DNA of 12,516 nucleotides from Bryobacteraceae bacterium. GTDB taxonomy: Bacteria > Acidobacteriota > Terriglobia > Bryobacterales > Bryobacteraceae. The position numbers and the translations under genes are program-made. The notes below the pieces were generated by a model. It saw only the letters and a list, made by a program, of their open reading frames with translations. It made no database searches and was not told the origin of the DNA. Shown in pieces: positions 1-6,842 of this stretch. Position 1 is the first letter of the stretch, and each line of letters starts with the position of its first letter. The stretch lies in NCBI GenBank assembly GCA_025350445.1, contig JANXXV010000692.1, forward strand, positions 1 to 12,516. Reading direction: 5' to 3'.

Positions 1-1152
1 CCAGTTAGTGGCGCCCTGCACACCCGGCCACACATATGTCCCTTCCACACTCGGATCGATATTCGGCAGGCGAATCGGCTTCCCGTTGGCGTCCAAACCC
101 TTGGCCCACGTCTGCTTTGCAAAGGCTTTGCCGGTCAGAAACTTGCCTGTCTCACGGTCCAGCACATAGTAAAATGCGCCGCGATGCGCCCAGTACACCA
201 ATTTTCTCGGCTTGCCCTGCCACTCGTCATCCACCAGCACAGGAACCTGCACCGCGTCCCAATCGTGTACATCGTGCGGAACGAATTGGAAGTGCCACTT
301 CAGTTTGCCTGTGTCGGCGTCCAGCGCGATGGCGCTATCTGAATACAAATTGTCACCCGGGCGGTTATCGCCATTCCAGTCTGGCGATGGATTGCCGGTT
401 CCCCAGATGATCAGGTTCTGCGCCGCATCATACGACCCGGTCACCCAGGTGGGCCCGCCTCCCGTTTTCCAGGCATCTCCTTTCCAACTTTCGCTGCCCG
501 GTTGGCCTGGTTCCGGAATGGTCCAGAACCGCCACTTCCTCTTTCCCGACTTCGGATCGTACGCATCCAAAAATCCACGGATACCGTACTCGCCTCCGCT
601 GATGCCGCACACGATCATGTCCTTGACTGCAAGCGGCGCCACCGTGATGCTGTGGCCTGTCTTGTAGTCAGCCACCTCCACATCCCAAAGAACCTCGCCC
701 GTCTTAGCGTCCAGCGCCACAAGATGCGCGTCCACGGTGCCCACAAAGACGCGGTCTCCGAGCAGCGCCACACCGCGGTTCACCTGCCCGCAGCACACGT
801 TTACTTTGGAAGGAAGCACGCGCCGGTAGTGCCAGAACTGGCGTCCGGTCTCGGCATCCAGCGCAATCACATCGCTAGGCGGCTGGCTGATGTACATGAC
901 ACCGTCCGCTACCAGCGGTGTAGTCTCGACCGTGTGCGTGGTCGACATCTGATACACCCACTTGGTTTTCAGCTTACCGGCATTGGCACGCGTCACCTGG
1001 TCCAGCGGACTATACCGCCAGCCTTGGTAGTTGCCCGAGTAGGTCAGCCAGTTCCCTGAGTCCTTGGCGGCGTTCTGCAATCGCTCATAGGTGACTTGCG
1101 CCGGCAAACACCATGCAAACAGTCCGGCTAGAAAAACGGCCCGAATTCTCAT
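1..1152 (-). CDS. PQQ-dependent (quinoprotein) alcohol/sugar dehydrogenase, 3' part cut by window edge
   Basis: The first 384 residues of an eight-bladed propeller quinoprotein dehydrogenase are present; the frame is still open at base 1. Family members are usually about 550-700 residues, so the C-terminal third or more is missing. A Sec signal peptide is seen (residues 1-19, ending LPAQ; the Cys at 15 is not in a lipobox). Diagnostic features are the vicinal Cys120-Cys121 pair (CCGQVNRG), the GGEYG motif (Glu188, metal ligand position), the TGGGPTW stretch (Trp236, PQQ stacking position), GTGNPSPDWN (Asn254, metal ligand position), HDVHDWD (Asp299, likely catalytic base) and HRGAFYYVLDR (Arg324). 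In this family PQQ and a metal oxidise alcohols or sugars in the periplasm and pass electrons to cytochrome c. The start codon overlaps the stop of the upstream cytochrome gene as ATGA, which fixes the start and points to coupled translation. The residue two after Asp299 is Val, where lanthanide enzymes carry Asp, so calcium is more likely. The substrate cannot be read from sequence. Confidence 0.95.
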   Translation of the reverse strand, partial: MRIRAVFLAGLFAWCLPAQVTYERLQNAAKDSGNWLTYSGNYQGWRYSPLDQVTRANAGKLKTKWVYQMSTTHTVETTPLVADGVMYISQPPSDVIALDAETGRQFWHYRRVLPSKVNVCCGQVNRGVALLGDRVFVGTVDAHLVALDAKTGEVLWDVEVADYKTGHSITVAPLAVKDMIVCGISGGEYGIRGFLDAYDPKSGKRKWRFWTIPEPGQPGSESWKGDAWKTGGGPTWVTGSYDAAQNLIIWGTGNPSPDWNGDNRPGDNLYSDSAIALDADTGKLKWHFQFVPHDVHDWDAVQVPVLVDDEWQGKPRKLVYWAHRGAFYYVLDRETGKFLTGKAFAKQTWAKGLDANGKPIRLPNIDPSVEGTYVWPGVQGATNW

Positions 1153-1919
1153 TCCGCATCACCTTTCGGCCTCAATGAAGACAGGTAGGCCACCAAGTCT
1201 GTAATCTGGCCATCGTTCAAACTCTTTCCGAACGAGGGCATTCGCGAATCTTTCTTCACTTTGTAGCTGGATAAAGTACTCTTGCCGATGGAACGAAGCC
1301 GTTCCTGGAAATCTAGAACTTGCACGGTGTAAGTATCTTCGTTCAGCAGAAACCCGGAATACGCCGTCCCATCTTTTCCCGTTCCTTCAAACACCCAATA
1401 CCGCGGCTGCACCACCGCATTGGGATTGACGATCGAATCACGAAGATTCTCCGGCGAGCGCGACTTCCCGATCGACGTAAGGTCAGGCCCCAGTCTGCCG
1501 CCTTCGCCCTGTACCCGATGGCACCGCATACAACCCTTCGATTGGAACGAGGCGCGTCCAGCCCCAATATCTCCGGGAACCGCCGACCGCGGGTTCCGGT
1601 TCAGAGACCGGATGTAGGCCACGATCTGCCAGACGCGATCCGGAGAATAAAAGAGCCCGGCCATCTCCGTTCCAGGAATTCCGTCCGAGATATTCTTCAA
1701 CAGGGCGCCGTCGGTACTGCCATGGAAGAACCTTCCAGCCGCTAAGGCTGGCCCCACCCCGCCTTCTCCACGAATTCCGTGGCATGTAGCGCAGTGCGAC
1801 CGGAATGTCTTCGCGCCCGCGGCAACGTCTTCGGGCGATGTGCGGGGATTGGTCAACTCCACCGCCTGGCCCAGCGCCAAGGCTGAGAAGGAAACGAACG
1901 GCAACAGATATCGAAGCAT
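1149..1919 (-). CDS. Exported dihaem c-type cytochrome with TIGR02603-like second domain
   Basis: This 256-residue protein has a Sec signal peptide (about residues 1-18, cleaved near ALGQA) and two haem c sites. The first domain carries CATCH (43-47) and Met86 in GTEM as probable axial ligand, as in class I cytochromes c. The second carries CMRCH (130-134), then GPDLTSIG, NPNAVVQPRYWVF, a DGTAYSGF stretch and a late RMPSF (Met227, probable ligand). That order matches the Pirellula/Verrucomicrobium-type haem-binding domain (TIGR02603). It is first in a two-gene unit with the PQQ dehydrogenase, whose start codon overlaps its stop (ATGA), so it is probably the electron acceptor of that enzyme (inference). 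The ATG lacks a good Shine-Dalgarno sequence: the nearest GGAG is about 19 bases upstream. A longer product from another ATG 16 bases upstream would be out of frame and is rejected. Confidence 0.95.
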   Translation of the reverse strand: MLRYLLPFVSFSALALGQAVELTNPRTSPEDVAAGAKTFRSHCATCHGIRGEGGVGPALAAGRFFHGSTDGALLKNISDGIPGTEMAGLFYSPDRVWQIVAYIRSLNRNPRSAVPGDIGAGRASFQSKGCMRCHRVQGEGGRLGPDLTSIGKSRSPENLRDSIVNPNAVVQPRYWVFEGTGKDGTAYSGFLLNEDTYTVQVLDFQERLRSIGKSTLSSYKVKKDSRMPSFGKSLNDGQITDLVAYLSSLRPKGDAE

Positions 1920-2026
1920 AGTGAGCCCAGCTCATCTCCAGGGCAGGAACATTGTATCTCAACGCCGCGGAGTATGGAGCCCCGGGTGAACCGTTTGATA
2001 GACTGGCGAAGTTCAAGGACGCAACG
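1920..2026. promoter_or_regulatory. Divergent intergenic region between cytochrome/PQQ unit and enolase-operon
   Basis: This gap of 107 bases lies between two divergently transcribed units and must hold both promoters unless they start inside genes. On the minus strand a TACAAT -10-like box lies at 1951-1956, about 32 bases upstream of the cytochrome ATG, but no good -35 box is seen 16-18 bases further up. No convincing plus-strand sigma-70 pair and no clear palindromic operator were found. The arrangement suggests the two units could share regulation; no regulator gene is present in the window. Confidence 0.4.
2015..2019 (+). promoter_or_regulatory. Ribosome binding site deciding the enolase-family start
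   Basis: AAGGA lies seven bases before the ATG at 2027. The in-frame ATG at 1952 would add 25 residues ahead of the twin-arginine signal and has no comparable site, so 2027 is preferred. Confidence 0.7.
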
Positions 2027-3298
2027 ATGACACGCGACACAGACGGATTATCCAGGCGCAGCTTTCTAGGTCTCGCCGCCACTGCCCCATTCCTGACGGG
2101 ATACCACAGGCTCGCCGCGGCGGAAAAGAAACGGCGCCGCATTAGCGACGTGCAGACGATGGTGCTCAAGGGAGGCCGAACTTATGTCCTGGTTAAGGTG
2201 GTGGCCGACGATGGCACCTACGGTATCGCTGAAGCATACGGCACTCCGGGAATCGGCGTCCAGGAGCAGATCCACGCGTTGAAACCGTGGTTGATCGGCA
2301 AAGACCCGCTCGAAATCGACCTGATATACACCACTATGGATGAGGGCAGCAGCAACCTTAGCGGAAGCCGCACGGACGGCTCGGCGCACGGATTCATGCG
2401 CGCCGTAAGCGGCATCGAGATGGCGCTGTGGGACCTGTCCGGCAAGATGCTGGGCGTGCCAACTACAATTCTCCTTGGCGGCAAGTTTCGCGACAAAGTT
2501 CGTGTGTACGATCACGCAGCGCCGCGGAATATGCTCGACAAAGGTTCCTGCCGCGATTGGGCGCAGAAGGCAAAGGCCGACCCAAGCGGCTTCACTTGTC
2601 ACAAATTCGGATTCCCGCATACCGATCCCAAAACCGATCCGGCGCGCGATCCGGGGAACCGCCAGCTCACAACGAAGGAACTGATCAACGTCCGGCAAGG
2701 CTTTGAGAACTGCCGCGAGGCCATCGGTTGGGACCACGACATCATGGTTCACAATCACTGGGAGTACGATCTGCGTACGTCGATCCAGATCGCCGAAGCC
2801 GTTGAATCCATCCGCCCTGTGTGGTTGGAAGACCCGTTGCCGGTGGACTACTCCGATTCCTGGAAGCGGCTTTGCGCCAGTTCGAAGGTGCCCATTTGCA
2901 CGGGCGAAAACCTGGTGCGCCGGGAAGGCTTCAAAGACTTCATCCTCAATCAAGGCTGCGACATTCTTCATCCGGACCTGCGCAACTCGGGCGGCTTTCT
3001 GGAAACCAAGCGAATCGCGGACATGGCCCATGTCTTCGGATTGCCGATGGCGACGCACAACACCGGCAGCCAGATCCACACCTGGGCGACATGCCAGTGG
3101 GCCGGCTCCATTCGCGACTTCATCGCCTGCGAAACCATTACCGGGCAAGGGGGATGGATGGATCAAATCATGATCCCGGACGGCCCGTATATCAAGGACG
3201 GCTTCATCCGCGTCACCGAGAAGCCCGGACTCGGAATCGAATTGAATCCGGATGTCGTAAGGGCTCACCTTGCCGAAGGCGAGCACTGGTGGGGATAA
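2027..3298 (+). CDS. Tat-exported enolase-superfamily enzyme (mandelate racemase/galactonate or mannonate dehydratase-like)
   Basis: This 423-residue protein begins with a twin-arginine signal (SRRSFLG, Arg10-Arg11, then an Ala-rich hydrophobic stretch), so it is predicted to fold with its Mg2+ in the cytoplasm and be exported. The N-terminal capping domain (about 35-155) holds DDGTYGIAEA and the SGIEMALWDLSGK helix. The barrel follows: Lys193 (TCHK), HNHW (242-245), WLEDP (Glu268), TGEN (Glu294), DLRNSGG (Asp317) and THNTGS (His344), ending with PGLGIELN. Glu268 and Glu294 fit the second and third metal ligands. The Asp317/His344 pair fits the catalytic dyad, and His244 fits the acid His of the D-x-H motif in galactonate/mannonate dehydratases. 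Two departures stand out: His242 occupies the usual first metal-ligand Asp position, and a full K-x-K motif is absent. The family abstracts a proton alpha to a carboxylate, typically in sugar acids; the exact substrate is unknown. It heads a plus-strand operon. Confidence 0.93.
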   Translation: MTRDTDGLSRRSFLGLAATAPFLTGYHRLAAAEKKRRRISDVQTMVLKGGRTYVLVKVVADDGTYGIAEAYGTPGIGVQEQIHALKPWLIGKDPLEIDLIYTTMDEGSSNLSGSRTDGSAHGFMRAVSGIEMALWDLSGKMLGVPTTILLGGKFRDKVRVYDHAAPRNMLDKGSCRDWAQKAKADPSGFTCHKFGFPHTDPKTDPARDPGNRQLTTKELINVRQGFENCREAIGWDHDIMVHNHWEYDLRTSIQIAEAVESIRPVWLEDPLPVDYSDSWKRLCASSKVPICTGENLVRREGFKDFILNQGCDILHPDLRNSGGFLETKRIADMAHVFGLPMATHNTGSQIHTWATCQWAGSIRDFIACETITGQGGWMDQIMIPDGPYIKDGFIRVTEKPGLGIELNPDVVRAHLAEGEHWWG

Positions 3299-3314
3299 CG
3301 ATCACCAAACCATC

Positions 3315-3884
3315 ATGAAAGAACAGGGCGGGACACTTCGGCGCTATTCCGGTGTTCCTTCCGATGTTACTTCGGGAGGCCAGACGTCCCCGCCACCGTT
3401 GACCAGGGCGGCCACAGTGAGTGTGGCGATTGAGCTTACGGCTCACGCTGAAGTCCGTCAACCGGATATCATCGAAGGAATGAAATTGCCCATTACTGCG
3501 CCGCTCCGATTTTCAATGGCGAGCGGTTCGCTGGTTGCCGAGGCCATAACACACCTCTGGACTGGCGCCTGCGGCACAGTCGACGCCAGCGGTGTGAAGC
3601 AAAGCATTCTTCAGATCCTTGAGCTTGAAGGAAATGGCAAAGAAACGACTGGCCTGCCGGCGGGGCGGCGCGGAAGCGGTATCCCGCTGAAGGTAATTCA
3701 GGAAGGCGAGAAGTTCACGTTGCCCGGCGATATTGAATTCGAAGGCGGGGAACATTTGCGTTGGGATCTCGAACCAAAGGACGGGCAGTTGAGTGAATTG
3801 GTATGGGCTGAGCATGTCGCGCCGAAGAAATGGGGCTTCGACTGGAGCGGGCCCGTCGAATTCACGAGGTCAACGCAGCGATGA
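3315..3884 (+). CDS. Hypothetical protein, no recognised family
   Basis: I do not recognise this protein. From the ATG at 3315 it has 189 residues; no signal peptide, membrane segment, haem motif or metal motif is visible. The first 34 residues are Gly/Ser/Thr/Pro-rich and may be untranslated. The remainder is mixed polar/hydrophobic, with a C-terminal part that looks beta-rich (IPLKVIQEGEKF, then WDLEP, LVWAEHV, WGFDWSG). The start is uncertain: an ATG at 3270 would overlap the enolase gene by 29 bases, and a GTG at 3417 follows an AGGG-rich stretch. The strongest evidence for a real gene is its end: its TGA overlaps the ATG of the next gene as ATGA (3881-3884), typical of translational coupling. 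It is the only gene here without a visible export signal. It could be a cytosolic accessory protein, or an exported one whose N-terminus I have misplaced. Confidence 0.55.
   Translation: MKEQGGTLRRYSGVPSDVTSGGQTSPPPLTRAATVSVAIELTAHAEVRQPDIIEGMKLPITAPLRFSMASGSLVAEAITHLWTGACGTVDASGVKQSILQILELEGNGKETTGLPAGRRGSGIPLKVIQEGEKFTLPGDIEFEGGEHLRWDLEPKDGQLSELVWAEHVAPKKWGFDWSGPVEFTRSTQR
3357..3379 (+). other. Candidate RNA hairpin after the enolase gene
   Basis: The arms CCTTCCGA (3357-3364) and TCGGGAGG (3372-3379) pair over eight positions with one G-U wobble and a seven-base loop. It sits about 60 bases after the enolase stop, within the doubtful N-terminal part of the next gene. No U tract follows, so it is not a standard intrinsic terminator; a processing or attenuation role is possible but unproven. 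Confidence 0.3.
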
Positions 3885-4855
3885 CTTTCCGGAGACTGGT
3901 TCCAGTGCTGTTCGCCGCCGCCATTGCCGCACTGGCCCAGCCAGTTCAAAAGGTAGACAAGGCCACCGTTGACGCGTGGATGAAAGAGCTATCGAACTGG
4001 GGCCGATGGGGCGACGCCGACCAGATGGGGACTGTCAATCTGATCACGCCGGCCAAGCGCAAGAGCGCTGCCGCACTGGTGAGAGAAGGCTACTCGGTTT
4101 CCCTCTCCAGCGATGCCGACACCGTAAAATCGGTGGAGAACTCCAAACCCTTCGTGCAGCGGATGACGTCAACCGGGACTGACGCGAAGCCCATGTTCGC
4201 CATGGACACCTATACGATGGATTACCACGGCCTGGTGCTCACGCACCTTGACTCGCTCTCGCATATGTTTTACGGCGGCGAGGTGTACAACGGCTACCCG
4301 CAAACCGAAATTGACAAAAGCGGGGCGCGGCAACTTGCCGTGACGGCGTTCAAGAATGGGTTTGTTTCGCGCGGGATACTCATGGATATTCCTCGGCTGA
4401 AAGGCGTGAAGTATCTGGAACTGTCGACTGCTATTTATCCGGCGGACCTGGATGCCTGGGAGAAAAAGGCCGCCATCAAAGTCGGCTCCGGCGACATCGT
4501 TTTCATCCGGACGGGACGCTGGGCAAGGCGCGCGGAAAAGGGGCAATGGAATACAGAGGAAGCCGCCGCGGGGATGCACGTCACGTGCGCGCGGTGGTTC
4601 CACCAGCGGGATGTGGCCATCGTCGGCAGCGACACGCATGGCGAACTGATGCCTTCCGCAGTGCCGGGCATCCCATTCCCCATGCACCAACTCCTGCTCA
4701 TCGCCATGGGCACGCCGATGATTGACAACTGCGATCTGGAAGCCCTCAGCGCGGCGGCGGCCGCCCGCAATCGATGGGAGTTCCAGTTGACAGCGGCGCC
4801 GCTGGCAGTACCCCGCGGGACCGGCTCGCCGATCAATCCGATCGCCACATTTTAG
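3881..4855 (+). CDS. Exported cyclase-family metal hydrolase (kynurenine formamidase-like, PF04199)
   Basis: This 324-residue protein starts with a Sec signal peptide (residues 1-20, FAAAIAALAQ). The ATG at 3881 is chosen over an in-frame ATG 17 codons earlier because it begins exactly at the signal peptide, overlaps the upstream stop (ATGA), and has GAGGT about 10 bases before it. The family metal motif appears as YHGLVLTHLDSLSH (115-128), with His116, His122, Asp124 and His128; the classical form is H-x-G-T-H-x-D-x-P-x-H. Further family marks are GSGDIVFIRTGRW (202-214), GSDTHGE (249-255) and the FPMHQLLLIAMG helix (266-277). Members hydrolyse amides or cyclic esters/lactones with a divalent metal; kynurenine formamidase is the best-known member, but this 300+ residue exported branch is not experimentally defined to my knowledge. 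With a sugar-oxidising dehydrogenase and an acid-sugar enzyme nearby, lactone or amide hydrolysis is a reasonable guess only. Confidence 0.92.
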   Translation: MTFRRLVPVLFAAAIAALAQPVQKVDKATVDAWMKELSNWGRWGDADQMGTVNLITPAKRKSAAALVREGYSVSLSSDADTVKSVENSKPFVQRMTSTGTDAKPMFAMDTYTMDYHGLVLTHLDSLSHMFYGGEVYNGYPQTEIDKSGARQLAVTAFKNGFVSRGILMDIPRLKGVKYLELSTAIYPADLDAWEKKAAIKVGSGDIVFIRTGRWARRAEKGQWNTEEAAAGMHVTCARWFHQRDVAIVGSDTHGELMPSAVPGIPFPMHQLLLIAMGTPMIDNCDLEALSAAAAARNRWEFQLTAAPLAVPRGTGSPINPIATF

Positions 4856-4860
4856 GAGAA
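4854..4860 (+). promoter_or_regulatory. Ribosome binding site deciding a GTG start
   Basis: AGGAGAA begins inside the TAG stop of the cyclase gene and ends five bases before the GTG at 4866. An ATG at 4864 overlaps that GTG but is in another frame, so GTG is the start that opens the long signal-peptide-bearing frame. Confidence 0.75.
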
Positions 4861-4865
4861 TTGAT

Positions 4866-6842
4866 GTGCGCCTGCTCCGTTCCGTTTGTTGCCTGGTATT
4901 GCTGTCATTGATGGTGAACGGCGCCGGTCGGGAGCGCTGGTGGATGGACCAGCCAGTTCGACTTGTGCAAACGAATCTCCGTGAAACCGATGCCGCTATC
5001 GATCCTGCGCGCATCGTTCAACAGGTGGCGGACTTCCCCGCCAACGCGCTACTGATTGGCATGGGCGGCATTGCCGCGTTCTACCCCACCAAAGCTCCCT
5101 ATCACTATGCGAGCCCGTATATGGCCGCCGGCACGGATTTCTTCGGAGCGGTGTTGAAGGAAGCGCACGCACGTAAGATCCATGTGGTGGGCCGCTTCGA
5201 TCTCAGCAAGACCAGGAAGGCCGTCTACGACGCGCACCCCGAATGGTTTTTTCGCCGCGCGGGCGGCCAGCCTGTTGTCTACAACGGGCTGTACTCTACC
5301 TGCATCAACGGTGGTTACTATCGCGGCGCCGCACTGGCTATTCTCACCGAGGCGTTGGAGCGCTATCCCGTGGACGCTCTGTTCTTCAACATGTTCGGCA
5401 ATCCCGCCGCCGATTACAGCGGCACTCCCCTGGGCATATGTCATTGCGGGGCGTGCCAGAAACGCTTCAGCGCCCGCTACCATCGCGCACTGCCCGAGAT
5501 GCCCGATGCAGAGTACCGCGAATTCCTGGAAATAGCGAAGACGGAAGTGGCCCGCGAGATCGCCAGTTTAATTCATGCCAAACGCCCAGCTGCGGGTTTG
5601 TTCACCTACATTCAGGATGAAACTGACGCGATCACTTCGGAGTCCAATACAGCCGTTGATCGTCCACTTCCGCTTTGGCCCTACTCCGCGAGCGACAACG
5701 TCAATCGCGCACGCAACTCGCAGCCGGACAAGATGGCTTTCAATCTCTGCATCGGATTCGTGGACATCCCATACCGCTTCGCCACCGTCCCGCAACCGGA
5801 GATCCGTGCCCGGCTGTATCAAAACATGGCGAACGGCGCAGGTCCGGCCTTCGTCGCATTGGGCACGCTCGATCAGGAAGACCGCAGCGGCATCCAGGCG
5901 GCCCGCGAGGTTTTTGACTGGCATGCGCGCCACGAAGAACTTTATGTAGGTCAACAGAGTTCCGCGCGGGTTCTGCTGGTAGGCGGACGTGGGACGGGAT
6001 ATCGCGGATTCTTCCGCCTGCTGACGGAGCATCACATTCCGTTCGCGGTTCTGGACAATCAATCGTGGCTCGATGGCAAGTCAAAGAAGTTCGATCTGGT
6101 GATCGCGCCGGAAGGTGCGCCGAAAGACATCGTAAATTACGTACAACAAGAGGGAGGGCGCCTGTTGGTAGCAGGCACCACGCCACCGCCGATGTTTACG
6201 GGCGATAGCTTAAAGCTTTGGAAGAACACGCGCTCATCGTATCTGCAAGTGCGCGATCACGCGTTGTTCCCCTCGTTGAAGAATACGGATCTGTTATTCC
6301 TTGATGGCGAATATCTTGAGTTCGCACCGCTGGCGAAACCGCTGCTCACTTTGATCCCGCCCGCCATGTTCGGTCCCCCGGAGAAAGCAGGAGCCGATCG
6401 TCAGCTTACAGAGAAACCCGGCCTGCTGCTGACCGCATACGGCAAGGGCGAAGTAGCTTATGTGCCGTGGGACCTGGGCGGCCTCTACTACCGCCACGGT
6501 TCGGAGGCGCACGCAGGACTCGCGGCCGATTTGATCGATCACTTATTGCCGCAGGGCCGACAATTGCGTACCAACGCCCATCCACTGGTAGAAATTACCG
6601 TCATGGAGCAACGGTCGCGCCATCGGACTCTGCTGCACCTCGTCAACCTCTCCGGTCACTCACAGACTTCTTACTTCCGCCCCATTGAGATGCGGGACAT
6701 CACTCTAGATCTTGCGGGCGATTTCACGCGGGCGAGATCCGCAAAGCTCAACCACCAACTAAGCGTCACCAAATCCGGCGGCCGTAGCCGGGTCGCGCTC
6801 CCTAAACTTGGCGACTACGATGTGGTTGTGCTGGATCAGTAA
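4866..6842 (+). CDS. Exported glycosidase homologue: GHL6-like barrel plus beta-galactosidase trimerisation-like domain
   Basis: This 658-residue protein has a Sec signal peptide (about 1-20). Residues 30-350 look like a TIM barrel of the hypothetical glycosyl hydrolase 6 type. They include an early INGGYY stretch (147-152), VDALFFNMFG (169-178), a Cys cluster ICHCGACQKRF (Cys192, Cys194, Cys197) and FTYIQDETDA (246-255). Residues 365-440 (ARVLLVGGRGTGYRGF to GGRLLVAGT) resemble the Rossmann-like beta-galactosidase trimerisation domain. The C-terminal part (575-658) looks like a beta-sandwich, with HLVNLSG and a closing YDVVVLDQ. In GH29-related and GHL6 barrels the strand corresponding to LFFNM usually ends in an Asp; Asn175 is found here, so catalysis by the usual mechanism is doubtful, although related proteins may share this. 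It is the last gene of the operon, 10 bases after the cyclase gene, and its 3' end overlaps a convergent gene. A carbohydrate role is likely; the substrate is unknown. Confidence 0.85.
   Translation: MRLLRSVCCLVLLSLMVNGAGRERWWMDQPVRLVQTNLRETDAAIDPARIVQQVADFPANALLIGMGGIAAFYPTKAPYHYASPYMAAGTDFFGAVLKEAHARKIHVVGRFDLSKTRKAVYDAHPEWFFRRAGGQPVVYNGLYSTCINGGYYRGAALAILTEALERYPVDALFFNMFGNPAADYSGTPLGICHCGACQKRFSARYHRALPEMPDAEYREFLEIAKTEVAREIASLIHAKRPAAGLFTYIQDETDAITSESNTAVDRPLPLWPYSASDNVNRARNSQPDKMAFNLCIGFVDIPYRFATVPQPEIRARLYQNMANGAGPAFVALGTLDQEDRSGIQAAREVFDWHARHEELYVGQQSSARVLLVGGRGTGYRGFFRLLTEHHIPFAVLDNQSWLDGKSKKFDLVIAPEGAPKDIVNYVQQEGGRLLVAGTTPPPMFTGDSLKLWKNTRSSYLQVRDHALFPSLKNTDLLFLDGEYLEFAPLAKPLLTLIPPAMFGPPEKAGADRQLTEKPGLLLTAYGKGEVAYVPWDLGGLYYRHGSEAHAGLAADLIDHLLPQGRQLRTNAHPLVEITVMEQRSRHRTLLHLVNLSGHSQTSYFRPIEMRDITLDLAGDFTRARSAKLNHQLSVTKSGGRSRVALPKLGDYDVVVLDQ

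Noticed and set aside
502..1059. 185-codon plus-strand frame over the PQQ dehydrogenase
   Set aside because: It is a shadow of the quinoprotein gene; its product is rich in His, Arg and Val with no family features, whereas the minus frame shows all family motifs.
1108..1110. Cys15 of the PQQ dehydrogenase as a lipoprotein cysteine
   Set aside because: The preceding residues FAW do not fit a lipobox; LPAQ shortly after suits ordinary signal peptidase I cleavage.
2066..3286. 406-codon open frame antisense to the enolase-superfamily gene
   Set aside because: It lies fully opposite a well-supported gene with clear motifs, has no recognisable domain or signal and a His/Arg/Val-rich composition typical of the mirror of GC-rich codons.
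4169..5014. 281-codon minus-strand frame over the cyclase and glycosidase genes
   Set aside because: It crosses a clear operon junction antisense, has no motif, and the plus-strand genes are strongly supported.
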